From NCBI GenBank assembly GCA_018222765.1, contig JAAEZT010000032.1, positions 1 through 37,474 of the forward strand: DNA of 37,474 bases. The letters are read 5' to 3'. Positions 25,964 through 34,111 of this stretch are shown piece after piece. A program made the position numbers and the translations under genes. Position 1 is the stretch's first letter. Each line of letters starts with the position of its first letter. Origin of the DNA: a bacterium. Its GTDB lineage: Bacteria > Verrucomicrobiota > Verrucomicrobiia > Verrucomicrobiales > Akkermansiaceae. The notes below the pieces were generated by a model. It did not search any database and had not been told where the DNA came from. It worked only from the letters and a program-made list of their open reading frames with translations.

Positions 25964-27273
25964 ACCCAGTTAACAAACTCGACGAACTCTCACGGCGCAA
26001 CTTTCTCGCCAACACCGCCAACACTGCCTTCGGCGTCACTCTTGGAGGAGCCGCGGCTTCGTGGTTCAACTCAGCCGAAGCTGCCGAAGCCATCGCGCAA
26101 TCCAAGGGCAAGGCCAAGCATGTCATCTACCTCTACATGTCAGGTGGCATGACCCACATCGACACTTTCGATCCTAAGCCTGACGCTCCCGAAGCATATC
26201 GCGGACCGATCAAAGCAATCTCTACCAACGTCGCCGGCATTCAACTTGGACAGCACCTGGAAAAAACCGCCAAGCACGCCGACAAAATGTGTCTCGTGCG
26301 CTCGATGAATTCCACCCAGGGCGCCCACGCTCAGGGGAATTACAACGTCCACACTTCCTACACCATGCGGTCCTCCATCACCCACCCGACTCTCGGATCA
26401 TGGGCAAACAAATTGGAACCTTCCCGCCTCAATCAGACCCTTCCTCCCTACGTCACCGTCCACACTGGAAACAATCACGCCGGCGCAGGATTCTTCGAGC
26501 CTAACTCTGCTCCTCTTCCCGTCGGTGATGCCGTCATGGGACTACAAAACTCCAAGCGCCGTCGCGAAGTCACTGAAGCTGACTTCAATCGCCAGATCGC
26601 ACTACGCAGCAAGCTCGACCAAGACTTCACCGATCGCTTCAGCAAGGGCCAACGCAGCGTCCGCGCCTACGACGAAATGTTCAACTCCGCGGTCAAGCTC
26701 ATGAGTTCGAAAGACCTCGAAGCTTTTGACCTTTCCAAGGAGTCCAAAGACACCCACGCCGCCTACGGCAGCGACAAGTTCTCCAAAGGAGTCCTTCTCT
26801 CCCGCCGTCTCGTCGAACACGGCGTCCGCTTTGTTGAAGTACAACTCGGTGGCTTCGATTGGCACTCTGACAACTTCACCAAAGCCGAAGAAAAGCTTCC
26901 CATCCTCGATCAAGCCTACGCGGCACTCCTCACCGATCTCAAACAACGCGGCCTCCTCGAATCAACCCTCGTTGTTATTGCAACCGAATTCGGACGCACT
27001 CCGAAGATCGACGACGACGCCGGCCGGAACCACTTCCCAAAGGCCTTCTCTTTCGCCCTCGCCGGTGCAGGAATTAAGGGCGGAACCGTTTACGGGAAAA
27101 CCGATAAGACGGCCTCCAACGTCATCACCAAGAAGACCACACCCGCCGACTTCAACGCGACCATCGCAAGTGCCATGGGACTTCCCCACGATCAAGTCGT
27201 CTTCTCGCCCTCAAAGCGCCCCTTCAAAATGGGCGGAAAGGAGGGTCAGCCCATCAAAGAGATCCTGGCATAA
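25960..27273 (+). CDS. DUF1501 protein with Tat-type signal
   Basis: DUF1501 proteins have an alkaline-phosphatase/sulfatase-like fold. The 437 residues start with a twin-arginine signal, S11-R12-R13-N-F-L, followed by a hydrophobic stretch to about residue 45. Family blocks are 'VIYLYMSGGMTHIDTFDPKP', 'LVRSMNSTQGAHAQGNYNVH', 'VRFVEVQLGGFDWHSDN', 'VVIATEFGRTPKIDDDAGRNH' and 'GAGIKGGTVYGKTD'. The Asp/His-rich positions fit a metal-dependent hydrolase active site. Tat export implies folding with a cofactor before export. It overlaps the upstream DUF1549/DUF1553 gene by 4 bases (ATGA), as in the pair at 32687-37185, so the two products surely act together. Substrate unknown. Confidence 0.93.
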   Translation: MNPVNKLDELSRRNFLANTANTAFGVTLGGAAASWFNSAEAAEAIAQSKGKAKHVIYLYMSGGMTHIDTFDPKPDAPEAYRGPIKAISTNVAGIQLGQHLEKTAKHADKMCLVRSMNSTQGAHAQGNYNVHTSYTMRSSITHPTLGSWANKLEPSRLNQTLPPYVTVHTGNNHAGAGFFEPNSAPLPVGDAVMGLQNSKRRREVTEADFNRQIALRSKLDQDFTDRFSKGQRSVRAYDEMFNSAVKLMSSKDLEAFDLSKESKDTHAAYGSDKFSKGVLLSRRLVEHGVRFVEVQLGGFDWHSDNFTKAEEKLPILDQAYAALLTDLKQRGLLESTLVVIATEFGRTPKIDDDAGRNHFPKAFSFALAGAGIKGGTVYGKTDKTASNVITKKTTPADFNATIASAMGLPHDQVVFSPSKRPFKMGGKEGQPIKEILA

Positions 27274-27608
27274 TCGCGGCAAAGCCAAAGATACTCATGG
27301 GCATTTTTAGGTGCCGGCCGAACCTTTCAAACGCTCCGGAAATCCGGAGCGTTTTCTTTTTCTCGATCGTCAAGCTTCATGACTTCCACTATACGAAGCT
27401 CCCCGATCTCCTCTCCATCACTCACGCCACTCTGTTTCATCCCCTACTGCGACTGGATCTTGGTCCAGGGCCTTTGTGGTATTTTCCCCGCGACCCTCGG
27501 AAAACGTACTAAAGTCCGACGCCACCCCGTCTATAAGTCCTCCACGCCCTGAAAATCCACCTTTCCCCTTCCCCCCCGCCGAGCGACTCTCTTTAATTCC
27601 GCTCAAGA
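27274..27608. other. 335-base intergenic region before mutS
   Basis: Apart from the terminator at 27329-27360, I see only a small hairpin, CTGGA (27453-27457) with TCCAG (27464-27468), and a TATAAG word near 27530 that could be a mutS -10 box without a clear -35. No open frame with a convincing product was found. Confidence 0.5.
27329..27360 (+). terminator. Terminator after the DUF1549-DUF1501 unit
   Basis: The stem AAACGCTCCGG (27329-27339) pairs with CCGGAGCGTTT (27344-27354) across a 4-base loop, followed by TCTTTTTC. It lies 55 bases after the DUF1501 stop codon. Confidence 0.9.
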
Positions 27609-30101
27609 ATGGCAGCCGGCGAAAAGAAGCTCACCCCGATGATGGCCCAGTATATGGCCATGCGGAGGTCCCTGCCCGATGACATCCTGCTTCTCTACCG
27701 CCTTGGTGATTTCTACGAGATGTTCTTCGAGGACGCCAAAGCCGCCGCCGGTATTCTCAACGTCGCCCTAACAAAGAGAAACGATATCCCAATGTGTGGC
27801 GTCCCCCATCACGCTGCCCAAGGCTACATCGCCAAGCTCATCAAAGCCAACAAGCGCGTCGCCATCGCCGAACAAACGACTGCTCCCGAACCCGGAAAAA
27901 TCGTCGAACGCGAAATCGCCCAAATCATTTCCGCTTCCACCGTCAACGATCTCACCCTCCTCGACGACACCAAGCACACCTACCTCGCCGCCGTCTTCCT
28001 CGGCGGGACCGCCAAGAAATCCTGCTTCGGCCTCGCCTGCGCCGACCACACCACCGGCGAATTTACCGTCGCCGAGTTCACCGACCGCCAGCAACTCGAA
28101 GACGAACTCACTCGGCTCTCTCCCTCCGAACTTCTTATCTCCGACGAACAAGTTGCGGAGTTTGGCAGCCTCCTCGGAAACCTGCCCTACGACGGCTATG
28201 CCTTCATCTCCGACCAAGCTCTCCACACTCTCAAGGACCACTTCAAAGTCCAGTCACTCGACGGCTTCGGCTGTGCTGGCATGTCCGCCGCTCTCTCCGC
28301 AGCTGGCGGCGTGATGCACTACCTCACCTACCAACTTCGTCGAAACTGCGATCACCTACGCGGCCTCTCGGTCCGTAATGCCGCCGACCACGTCCTCATC
28401 GACTCGGCTTCCCAAATCAATCTCGACCTCGTCGAATCCCGCTCCGGAAAACAACATACCCTCCTCGGCGTCCTCGACCGCACCTCAACCCCCATGGGCG
28501 CACGCAAGCTCCGCGACTGGATTCTTCACCCCCTCCGCGATCTCGCGGCTCTCAACGCCCGGCTCGACCTCGTCGATTCCCTCCTCGCCGAACCTTACCT
28601 GCTTACCAAACTCCGCGACTCGCTCAAAAACATCCGCGACATCGAACGCACCACCGGCCGCCTCTCACAGGGAGCCGGCAATGCCCGTGACCTCAAATCG
28701 CTCCAGACTTCTCTCGAACACATCCCCAATCTCCGCGCAGACCTTTCATCGATCTCCAATACCTCCGGCCTCCGCGGACAGCTCATCGAAAACATCCAGG
28801 AGTTCCCCGAAATCGTCGACACTCTGCAAACCGCTCTCGTCGATGAGCCGCCGGCCCAGCTCCGCGATGGAGGAATCATTCGCGACGGGCATTCTGACGC
28901 CCTCGACGAACTCCGCTCCGCCTCTCGCGATGGAAAACAATGGATCGCCGAGCTCCAGCAAAGCGAGCGCGAGCGCACTGGCATCGACACCCTCAAGATC
29001 AAGTTCAACAACGTCTTCGGCTACTTCATCGAGATTACCAAGGCAAAAGCCGACCAGGCCCCCGATGACTACCAGCGAAAGCAAACGATGGCCAACGCCG
29101 AGCGATTCATCACGCCCGAGCTAAAAGAGGTCGAAGGCAAAGTCCTCGGATCGGACGACCGCGCCAAGGCACTCGAATACGAAGAGTTCGTCAAACTGCG
29201 CGCCGCCATCACCGACCACCTCGCGCCGCTTCAAAAAACCGCCGACGCTCTCGCCACGCTCGACGTTCTCATCTCCTTCGCCGAGACCGCGCAGCTCTAT
29301 CAACACACCCGGCCGGTCCTCGACGAGTCACGCAATTTACAAATCGTCAACGGCCGCCACCCCGTTCTCGAGCAAACTCTCATCGAAGAAAAATTTGTCC
29401 CCAACGACACCCACATCGAACCCGAAGAGTCACTTCTGCAAATTCTCACCGGCCCCAACATGGCCGGTAAGTCAACCTACATTCGCCAGATCGCCCTCGT
29501 CACTCTCATGGCCCAAATCGGCGCCCACGTGCCCGCCGAGCACGCCCACATCGGACTCACCGACCGCATCTTCTGCCGAGTCGGCGCATCCGATGATCTT
29601 TCCAAGGGCCAGTCGACCTTCATGGTCGAGATGAACGAGACCTCGCTCATCGTCAACAACGCCACCGACCGCTCCCTCGTCATTCTCGACGAAATCGGAC
29701 GCGGCACCGCAACCTTTGATGGCCTCTCCATCGCCTGGTCCGTCGCCGAACACCTCCACGACGAAGTACAATGCCGCACCCTCTTCGCGACCCACTACCA
29801 CGAGCTCTGCACCCTATCCGACAGCAAGAAATCCGTCGCCAACTTTAACGTCGCCGTCCGAGAATGGAACGACGACATCATTTTCCTAAGGAAAATCCTC
29901 CCCGGCCAAGCCGACAAAAGTTACGGCATCCAAGTCGCAAGACTCGCCGGCCTCCCCAAACCCATCCTCGACCGCGCGAAAGAAATTCTCTCCCACCTCG
30001 AAATGAGTTCCTCCAAGCCGACCGAGGAAAAGAAGTCATCTCCCAAGGCCAAAAAAGCCCTCCCCGAAGTCGACTCCCCCCAGATGGATCTCTTTGGCTA
30101 A
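27609..30101 (+). CDS. mutS: DNA mismatch repair protein MutS
   Basis: MutS finds mismatches and recruits MutL. It has 830 residues. The mismatch-binding Phe-x-Glu is F35-Y-E37 in 'LGDFYEMFFEDA'. Connector, lever and clamp regions follow ('GKQHTLLGVLDRTSTPMGAR', 'KIKFNNVFGYFIEITKA'). The ATPase domain has Walker A G615-PNMAGKST and Walker B/DEIGRG at 694 ('ILDEIGRGTATFDGLSIAW', where the usual Ser/Thr-Thr is Ala-Thr). 'THYHELCTL' and a C-terminal tail 'PQMDLFG' complete it; the tail resembles a beta-clamp-binding QxxLF-type peptide. It is transcribed alone and convergent with pta. Confidence 0.98.
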   Translation: MAAGEKKLTPMMAQYMAMRRSLPDDILLLYRLGDFYEMFFEDAKAAAGILNVALTKRNDIPMCGVPHHAAQGYIAKLIKANKRVAIAEQTTAPEPGKIVEREIAQIISASTVNDLTLLDDTKHTYLAAVFLGGTAKKSCFGLACADHTTGEFTVAEFTDRQQLEDELTRLSPSELLISDEQVAEFGSLLGNLPYDGYAFISDQALHTLKDHFKVQSLDGFGCAGMSAALSAAGGVMHYLTYQLRRNCDHLRGLSVRNAADHVLIDSASQINLDLVESRSGKQHTLLGVLDRTSTPMGARKLRDWILHPLRDLAALNARLDLVDSLLAEPYLLTKLRDSLKNIRDIERTTGRLSQGAGNARDLKSLQTSLEHIPNLRADLSSISNTSGLRGQLIENIQEFPEIVDTLQTALVDEPPAQLRDGGIIRDGHSDALDELRSASRDGKQWIAELQQSERERTGIDTLKIKFNNVFGYFIEITKAKADQAPDDYQRKQTMANAERFITPELKEVEGKVLGSDDRAKALEYEEFVKLRAAITDHLAPLQKTADALATLDVLISFAETAQLYQHTRPVLDESRNLQIVNGRHPVLEQTLIEEKFVPNDTHIEPEESLLQILTGPNMAGKSTYIRQIALVTLMAQIGAHVPAEHAHIGLTDRIFCRVGASDDLSKGQSTFMVEMNETSLIVNNATDRSLVILDEIGRGTATFDGLSIAWSVAEHLHDEVQCRTLFATHYHELCTLSDSKKSVANFNVAVREWNDDIIFLRKILPGQADKSYGIQVARLAGLPKPILDRAKEILSHLEMSSSKPTEEKKSSPKAKKALPEVDSPQMDLFG

Positions 30102-30108
30102 GAGAGCT

Positions 30109-30166
30109 GCGGCGCCCTCGCCGCTTCGGTTTGAATGCCCCCGATTCCGAGCGGCAAGGGCGCCGC
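30109..30166. repeat. Long imperfect inverted repeat between mutS and pta
   Basis: The left arm 30109-30129 (starts GCGGCGCCCT) pairs with the right arm 30147-30166 (ends AGGGCGCCGC), with one mismatch and one bulge over about 20 bp and a 17-base loop. It fills most of the 75-base gap between convergent mutS and pta. Neither side has a good T-run, so it is either a bidirectional terminator of unusual form or a dispersed REP-like palindrome. No second copy was noticed in the window. Confidence 0.7.
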
Positions 30167-30176
30167 GACTCCTTTC

Positions 30177-31238
30177 CTATCCGCTCGGGTGGAGTTCGCG
30201 ATACTTGATCGCTTCCACTCCGAGAGCGGCGGCGGTTCCGAGGATCATTTCCTCACACGCTGTTCTTGGCACCTGGGCCGCCGGTTTGGTCAGGCCACAG
30301 ATGATTCTTCCGTAGGCCTGGGCTCCGCCGAGGTGACGGAGGAGCTTCAGTGAAATATGAGCAGCATCTAGAGAAGGAAAAATAAGAACGTCTGATGGTG
30401 GCTTCACCGCCAATTCGGGAACTTTGACTGCAGCAGCCTCTGGCACGAGGGCCACGTCCGCTTGAATCTCACCATCGACATCAATTTCGAGAACATCGAC
30501 TCTTTCGTTGGCCAAGGCAGCGGCAGCTTGCATCATGCGGGAAGATTCGTCGCGAGCGCTTCCGTAATTGGAATGGCTTAGCAAAGCAACCCGGGTCATG
30601 CGTCCCAGGTGGTGATGAGCCAACTTCCCGGCTTCAGCCGCGATCGTGGCAATGTCATCGACTTCCGGCTCGGCAATCAATCCGGTATCCGCGAGGAATA
30701 GGATTCCATCGGCTCCAAAATTAGGAAGACTGTCTGAAACTAACACCGTGCAGGCAAAGGCCTTCTCGACACTTGGACAAGGCTTCACCAAATGAAGAAC
30801 CGGGCGGAGAACGCCAAAGGGATCAACTTGGTTCCCCCCCAAACACGCATCGGCCTGACCATACTGCACCATCATCGCGGCGAAGTAATGAGGCTTGGCG
30901 ATGATACTTTCGGCATCAACATTCACAATTCCGCGGTAACTTTCGATTCGCTCAAATCGCTCGCAGAAGAGTTTGAAATCCGATGATTTCGCCGGATCGA
31001 TGATGCGCACGAATTCCGTCGAGAGCCCGAGCTCGGAGAACATCGCGAGAATCTTGTCCCGATTTCCCAACAAAATAGGAATTCCCAACTCTAACTCCAC
31101 CATTCTGGCAGCCACCCGGACGATGCGGGGATCTTCGGCTTCCGTGAAGACAATCCGCTTGGGATGACGCTTCAGCTGATTAAAAAGAGGCTTGGTAAAC
31201 GAATTGGAATCGGGAAAAACGCTGGCGGAATCAGACAT
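30177..31238 (-). CDS. pta: Phosphate acetyltransferase-family enzyme
   Basis: The enzyme interconverts acetyl-CoA and acetyl-phosphate. The 353-residue reading from the ATG at 31238 is the PTA_PTB catalytic domain without the N-terminal P-loop/DRTGG regions of the long E. coli form. Family parts are 'RIVFTEAEDPRIVRVAARMVEL', 'ADACLGGNQVDPFGVLRPVL', 'FLADTGLIAEPE', 'VALLSHSNYGSARDESSRM', 'VLIFPSLDAAHISLKLLRHL' and 'AYGRIICGLTKPAAQVPRTA'. The same fold occurs as the C-terminal half of some malic enzymes and in phosphate butyryltransferase, so acyl specificity is not certain. The frame is open to a TTG at 31265. ackA is not nearby. It diverges from the histidinol phosphatase gene by 71 bases. 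Confidence 0.88.
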   Translation of the reverse strand: MSDSASVFPDSNSFTKPLFNQLKRHPKRIVFTEAEDPRIVRVAARMVELELGIPILLGNRDKILAMFSELGLSTEFVRIIDPAKSSDFKLFCERFERIESYRGIVNVDAESIIAKPHYFAAMMVQYGQADACLGGNQVDPFGVLRPVLHLVKPCPSVEKAFACTVLVSDSLPNFGADGILFLADTGLIAEPEVDDIATIAAEAGKLAHHHLGRMTRVALLSHSNYGSARDESSRMMQAAAALANERVDVLEIDVDGEIQADVALVPEAAAVKVPELAVKPPSDVLIFPSLDAAHISLKLLRHLGGAQAYGRIICGLTKPAAQVPRTACEEMILGTAAALGVEAIKYRELHPSG

Positions 31239-31309
31239 GTGGCATGAGGCTTTGCGCCTTGGCAAGGAATCTAGTATGACTCCCCCGTTGCGACAACGCC
31301 AAAGCGCCC

Positions 31310-32107
31310 ATGCTTGCTGATTACCACACCCACACCCCGCTTTGCCACCATGCAGAGGGCGAACCGGAGGAATACCTCGACCAAGCCCTCGCCGCTGGAC
31401 TGGTGGAATATGGCATTTCCGACCACGCCCCGCAGACGCCCGAACCCTTCGACGACTGGCGTATGCTCGAATCCGAGCTCCCGGAATACCTCGAATGGAT
31501 CGAGCGTGCCCGCCAACACGCCGGCGCCCGCCTCCCAGTGCGGGCGGGGCTGGAGTGCGACTGGTTCTCCGACTGCCACGAATGGATCGTTAATCTCTCC
31601 GGCAGATACGAATGGGATTTCCTCATTGGCTCCATCCACTACCTCGGCGACAAGTGGGACTTCGATAATCCAAAATGGCTCGGCCGCTGGGCCGAAACCG
31701 ACGTTGAAGAAATCTGGGCAGCCTACTGGGAAGAATACGCCAACATGGCCCGCTCCGGACTTTTCGACATTCTTGGCCACCCCGACCTCATCAAAAAATT
31801 CGCCTACACTCCGGAAGGTGACCTTCGTCGGTTTTACGACCCAGCCATCGAAGCCATCGTCGCCGGACACGCCGCGATCGAGCTCAACACCGCCGGTTTC
31901 CACAAACCCTGCGCTGAGCAATACCCTTCCGCTGAGTTTCTCAAACTCGCCCGCGAAGCCAACATCCCCATCACCCTTTCCTCCGACGCTCACGCACCCG
32001 GCGAAGTCGCCCGCGATTTCGACAAAGGTACCGCCCTCCTCAAAGAAGCCGGCTACAGCCAACTCTGCCGCTTCGAACGACGGAGCCGCACCCAAGTCGA
32101 TTTTTAA
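31310..32107 (+). CDS. hisK: Histidinol-phosphatase, PHP family
   Basis: This enzyme hydrolyses histidinol phosphate, the second-last step of histidine synthesis, using a multi-metal PHP domain. It has 265 residues. Metal ligands visible are H6-T-H8 in 'DYHTHTPLCHH', D38-H39 in 'GISDHAPQ', E82-type Glu in 'AGLECDWF', 'IGSIHYLG', 'DILGHPDLIKKF' and 'SSDAHAPGEV' near residue 225. 'FDDWRM' after the second motif is typical of HisK/HisJ rather than PolX-type PHP proteins. It is unrelated to the HAD-type HisB phosphatase. Other his genes are absent from the window. Confidence 0.9.
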   Translation: MLADYHTHTPLCHHAEGEPEEYLDQALAAGLVEYGISDHAPQTPEPFDDWRMLESELPEYLEWIERARQHAGARLPVRAGLECDWFSDCHEWIVNLSGRYEWDFLIGSIHYLGDKWDFDNPKWLGRWAETDVEEIWAAYWEEYANMARSGLFDILGHPDLIKKFAYTPEGDLRRFYDPAIEAIVAGHAAIELNTAGFHKPCAEQYPSAEFLKLAREANIPITLSSDAHAPGEVARDFDKGTALLKEAGYSQLCRFERRSRTQVDF

Positions 32108-32239
32108 CCCCCTCAACCAAGAAAGAGATACGCGTCAATTCGCGAGATTCACGGTCAAAATCCAAAGCCATCGAAGCACATCCAAAAGCGCGCTCTTCCT
32201 TTCCATCCTCAAATTCTACCATAGAAGACCCTCGAGATC

Positions 32240-32662
32240 ATGATCCTCACCGAGCCCGTTCACATTAACTTCCACTGCCCTGCCATCGACCCGCTGGGAC
32301 GGGAAAATCTAATTGGTAAACTTCGCTTTCTCAGCGACAAGGTCGAGCTCTCCTGGCGCATGAGAGGCAACGTCTTCACCGGCGGAAAAAGCGAAATGGA
32401 AACGATCGACCTTCCCTACTCCGAAATCGACCACGTCGAACTCGTCAAAAAATGGTGGAAAATCCGCAAGCTCATCTTCCGTGTCTCCAACCCCAAACTC
32501 CTCGGCGACATCCCCATGTCCGACATGGGGAAACTCGAAATGGAAATCGACAAGCGCTCTCGACAGGAAGCCAAAAAGCTCACTTCCCTCATCGACTTCC
32601 AACGTTCCGTCTTCCTCCTTGATGAACAAGACAAACGACTCACGGCAATGCGGGAGGAGTAA
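32240..32662 (+). CDS. Small protein of unknown function, possibly PH-like
   Basis: This 140-residue soluble protein has an N-terminal part that reads as alternating beta strands ('ENLIGKLRFLSDKVELSWRMRG', 'METIDLPYSEIDHVELVKKWWKIRKLIFRV', shown in parts). It ends with a helix (about 95-140) rich in Lys, Glu and Arg. The strand-rich body plus one C-terminal helix recalls bacterial PH-like domains, but this is a guess. It lies 132 bases after the histidinol phosphatase gene and ends 24 bases from the convergent DUF1501 gene. I do not recognise a family. Confidence 0.7.
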   Translation: MILTEPVHINFHCPAIDPLGRENLIGKLRFLSDKVELSWRMRGNVFTGGKSEMETIDLPYSEIDHVELVKKWWKIRKLIFRVSNPKLLGDIPMSDMGKLEMEIDKRSRQEAKKLTSLIDFQRSVFLLDEQDKRLTAMREE

Positions 32663-32686
32663 GTCGCTTTCTCACGCAGAGACTCC

Positions 32687-34111
32687 TTAGGCAAGGATCG
32701 GCTTAATCACTTTCCCGCCCACATCGGTCAGCCTGAATCGCCGGCCGTTGTAATTATACGTCAGTTTCTCGTGATTAAAGCCCAGTTGATGCAAGATGGT
32801 TGCATGAATATCGTTCACGTGCGCTTTATCGACAGCAGCGTGATGACCAATTTCATCCGACTCGCCATAACTCACGCCACCTTTTACTCCGCCGCCCGCC
32901 ATCCAGGTGGTGAAGCAATGCGGGTTGTGATCGCGACCCGGCTTCTTTGATTTTTGAGTCAACGGAAGGCGTCCAAACTCCCCGCCCCAAATCACGAGAG
33001 TATCATTAAGCAGCCCTCGTTGTTCCAGGTCCGTCAAAAGCCCCGCAATTGGCGTATCGGTCTCTCCAGCGAACTGACTGTGATTCCCCTTAATATCGTT
33101 GTGTCCGTCCCAACTCCGTTGATTTTCCATCCCGCCGGAATAGATCTGCACGAAACGCACTCCTCGTTCGACCATGCGTCGCGCGGTGAGGCATTGACGC
33201 GCGAAGTGATCGCATCGCTTCTCGCCTACGCCATAGAGTTTTTTGACATGCTCCGGCTCGCGGTCGATATCGAAAGCTTCAGGCGCGGCATTCTGCATCC
33301 GGTAAGCCAACTCAAAACTCTTAATGCGAGCCTCCAGTTCCGCATCACCGGGACGCTCTTTGATGTGCTCGCCGTTGAGTTTCTTCAACAAGGCTAACTG
33401 CCGCAACTGCTGGGCATCGCTCATGTGCTTGGGTCGATTGAGATTATCAATCGGGTCCCCCTTCGGCTTGAGCCAGGTGCCTTGGTAAACACTCGGCAAA
33501 AATCCCGCACCCCAATTCGCCGCATGACCTTTGGGCAGACCGCGGTCGAGGGGGTCGGACATCACCACGAAAGCCGGCAAGTCGCGACTCTCGCTTCCCA
33601 GCCCATAAGTCACCCACGACCCAACACAGGGCAAGCCCATGCGCGGCTGCCCTGAGTTCATCATGAAGAGCGCCGGACTGTGGTTGTTCGACTCGGTATG
33701 CCCCGAATGAATGAAAGCCATCTTGTCAACGTGCTCGCCAAGCTTCGGGAAAATCGACGACACCATCTTCCCGCACTCTCCGCGCGGGGTGAACTCGAAG
33801 GGCGATTTCATCAAGGGACCGACGGCATTGGCAAAAAATCCAGTGTTTTTATCGAAGCCCTCGAGTTCCTTTCCGTCCATCTTCTCAAGCTCCGGCTTAT
33901 AGTCCCAGGTATCGACCTGACTCGGACCACCATTGATGAACAGCCAAATCACCGACTTGGCTCTCCCTCCGAAATGCCCCTTCTTGGGAGCGAGAGGATC
34001 GTCAGTTCCAAGAAGCCCCTCATCGGCCAACAAACTGGCGAGCCCCAGGCCACCCAGACCGGCTCCTGATTTTTGAAGCCAATGACGGCGCGTGTAGTGA
34101 GGAAAATTCAT
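32687..34111 (-). CDS. DUF1501 protein with Tat-type signal (second copy)
   Basis: This 474-residue DUF1501 protein has the twin-arginine signal T7-R8-R9-H-W-L followed by a hydrophobic stretch ('GAGLGGLGLASLLA'). Family blocks are 'VIWLFINGGPSQVDTWDYKP', 'FIHSGHTESNNHSPALFMMN', 'VRFVQIYSGGMENQRSWDGH', 'VIWGGEFGRLPLTQ', 'GRDHNPHCFTTWMAGGGVKG' and 'HVNDIHATILHQLG'. It belongs to the longer, more usual planctomycete form; the copy at 25960 is shorter and diverged. The ATG at 34111 was preferred because it overlaps the upstream stop as ATGA. It is the second gene of a two-gene unit with the PSCyt1/DUF1549/DUF1553 protein. Confidence 0.93.
   Translation of the reverse strand: MNFPHYTRRHWLQKSGAGLGGLGLASLLADEGLLGTDDPLAPKKGHFGGRAKSVIWLFINGGPSQVDTWDYKPELEKMDGKELEGFDKNTGFFANAVGPLMKSPFEFTPRGECGKMVSSIFPKLGEHVDKMAFIHSGHTESNNHSPALFMMNSGQPRMGLPCVGSWVTYGLGSESRDLPAFVVMSDPLDRGLPKGHAANWGAGFLPSVYQGTWLKPKGDPIDNLNRPKHMSDAQQLRQLALLKKLNGEHIKERPGDAELEARIKSFELAYRMQNAAPEAFDIDREPEHVKKLYGVGEKRCDHFARQCLTARRMVERGVRFVQIYSGGMENQRSWDGHNDIKGNHSQFAGETDTPIAGLLTDLEQRGLLNDTLVIWGGEFGRLPLTQKSKKPGRDHNPHCFTTWMAGGGVKGGVSYGESDEIGHHAAVDKAHVNDIHATILHQLGFNHEKLTYNYNGRRFRLTDVGGKVIKPILA

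Noticed and set aside
27794-29124. Several long frames inside mutS in other frames
   Set aside because: Very Ser/Pro/Arg-rich translations typical of out-of-frame GC-rich codons; mutS is unambiguous.
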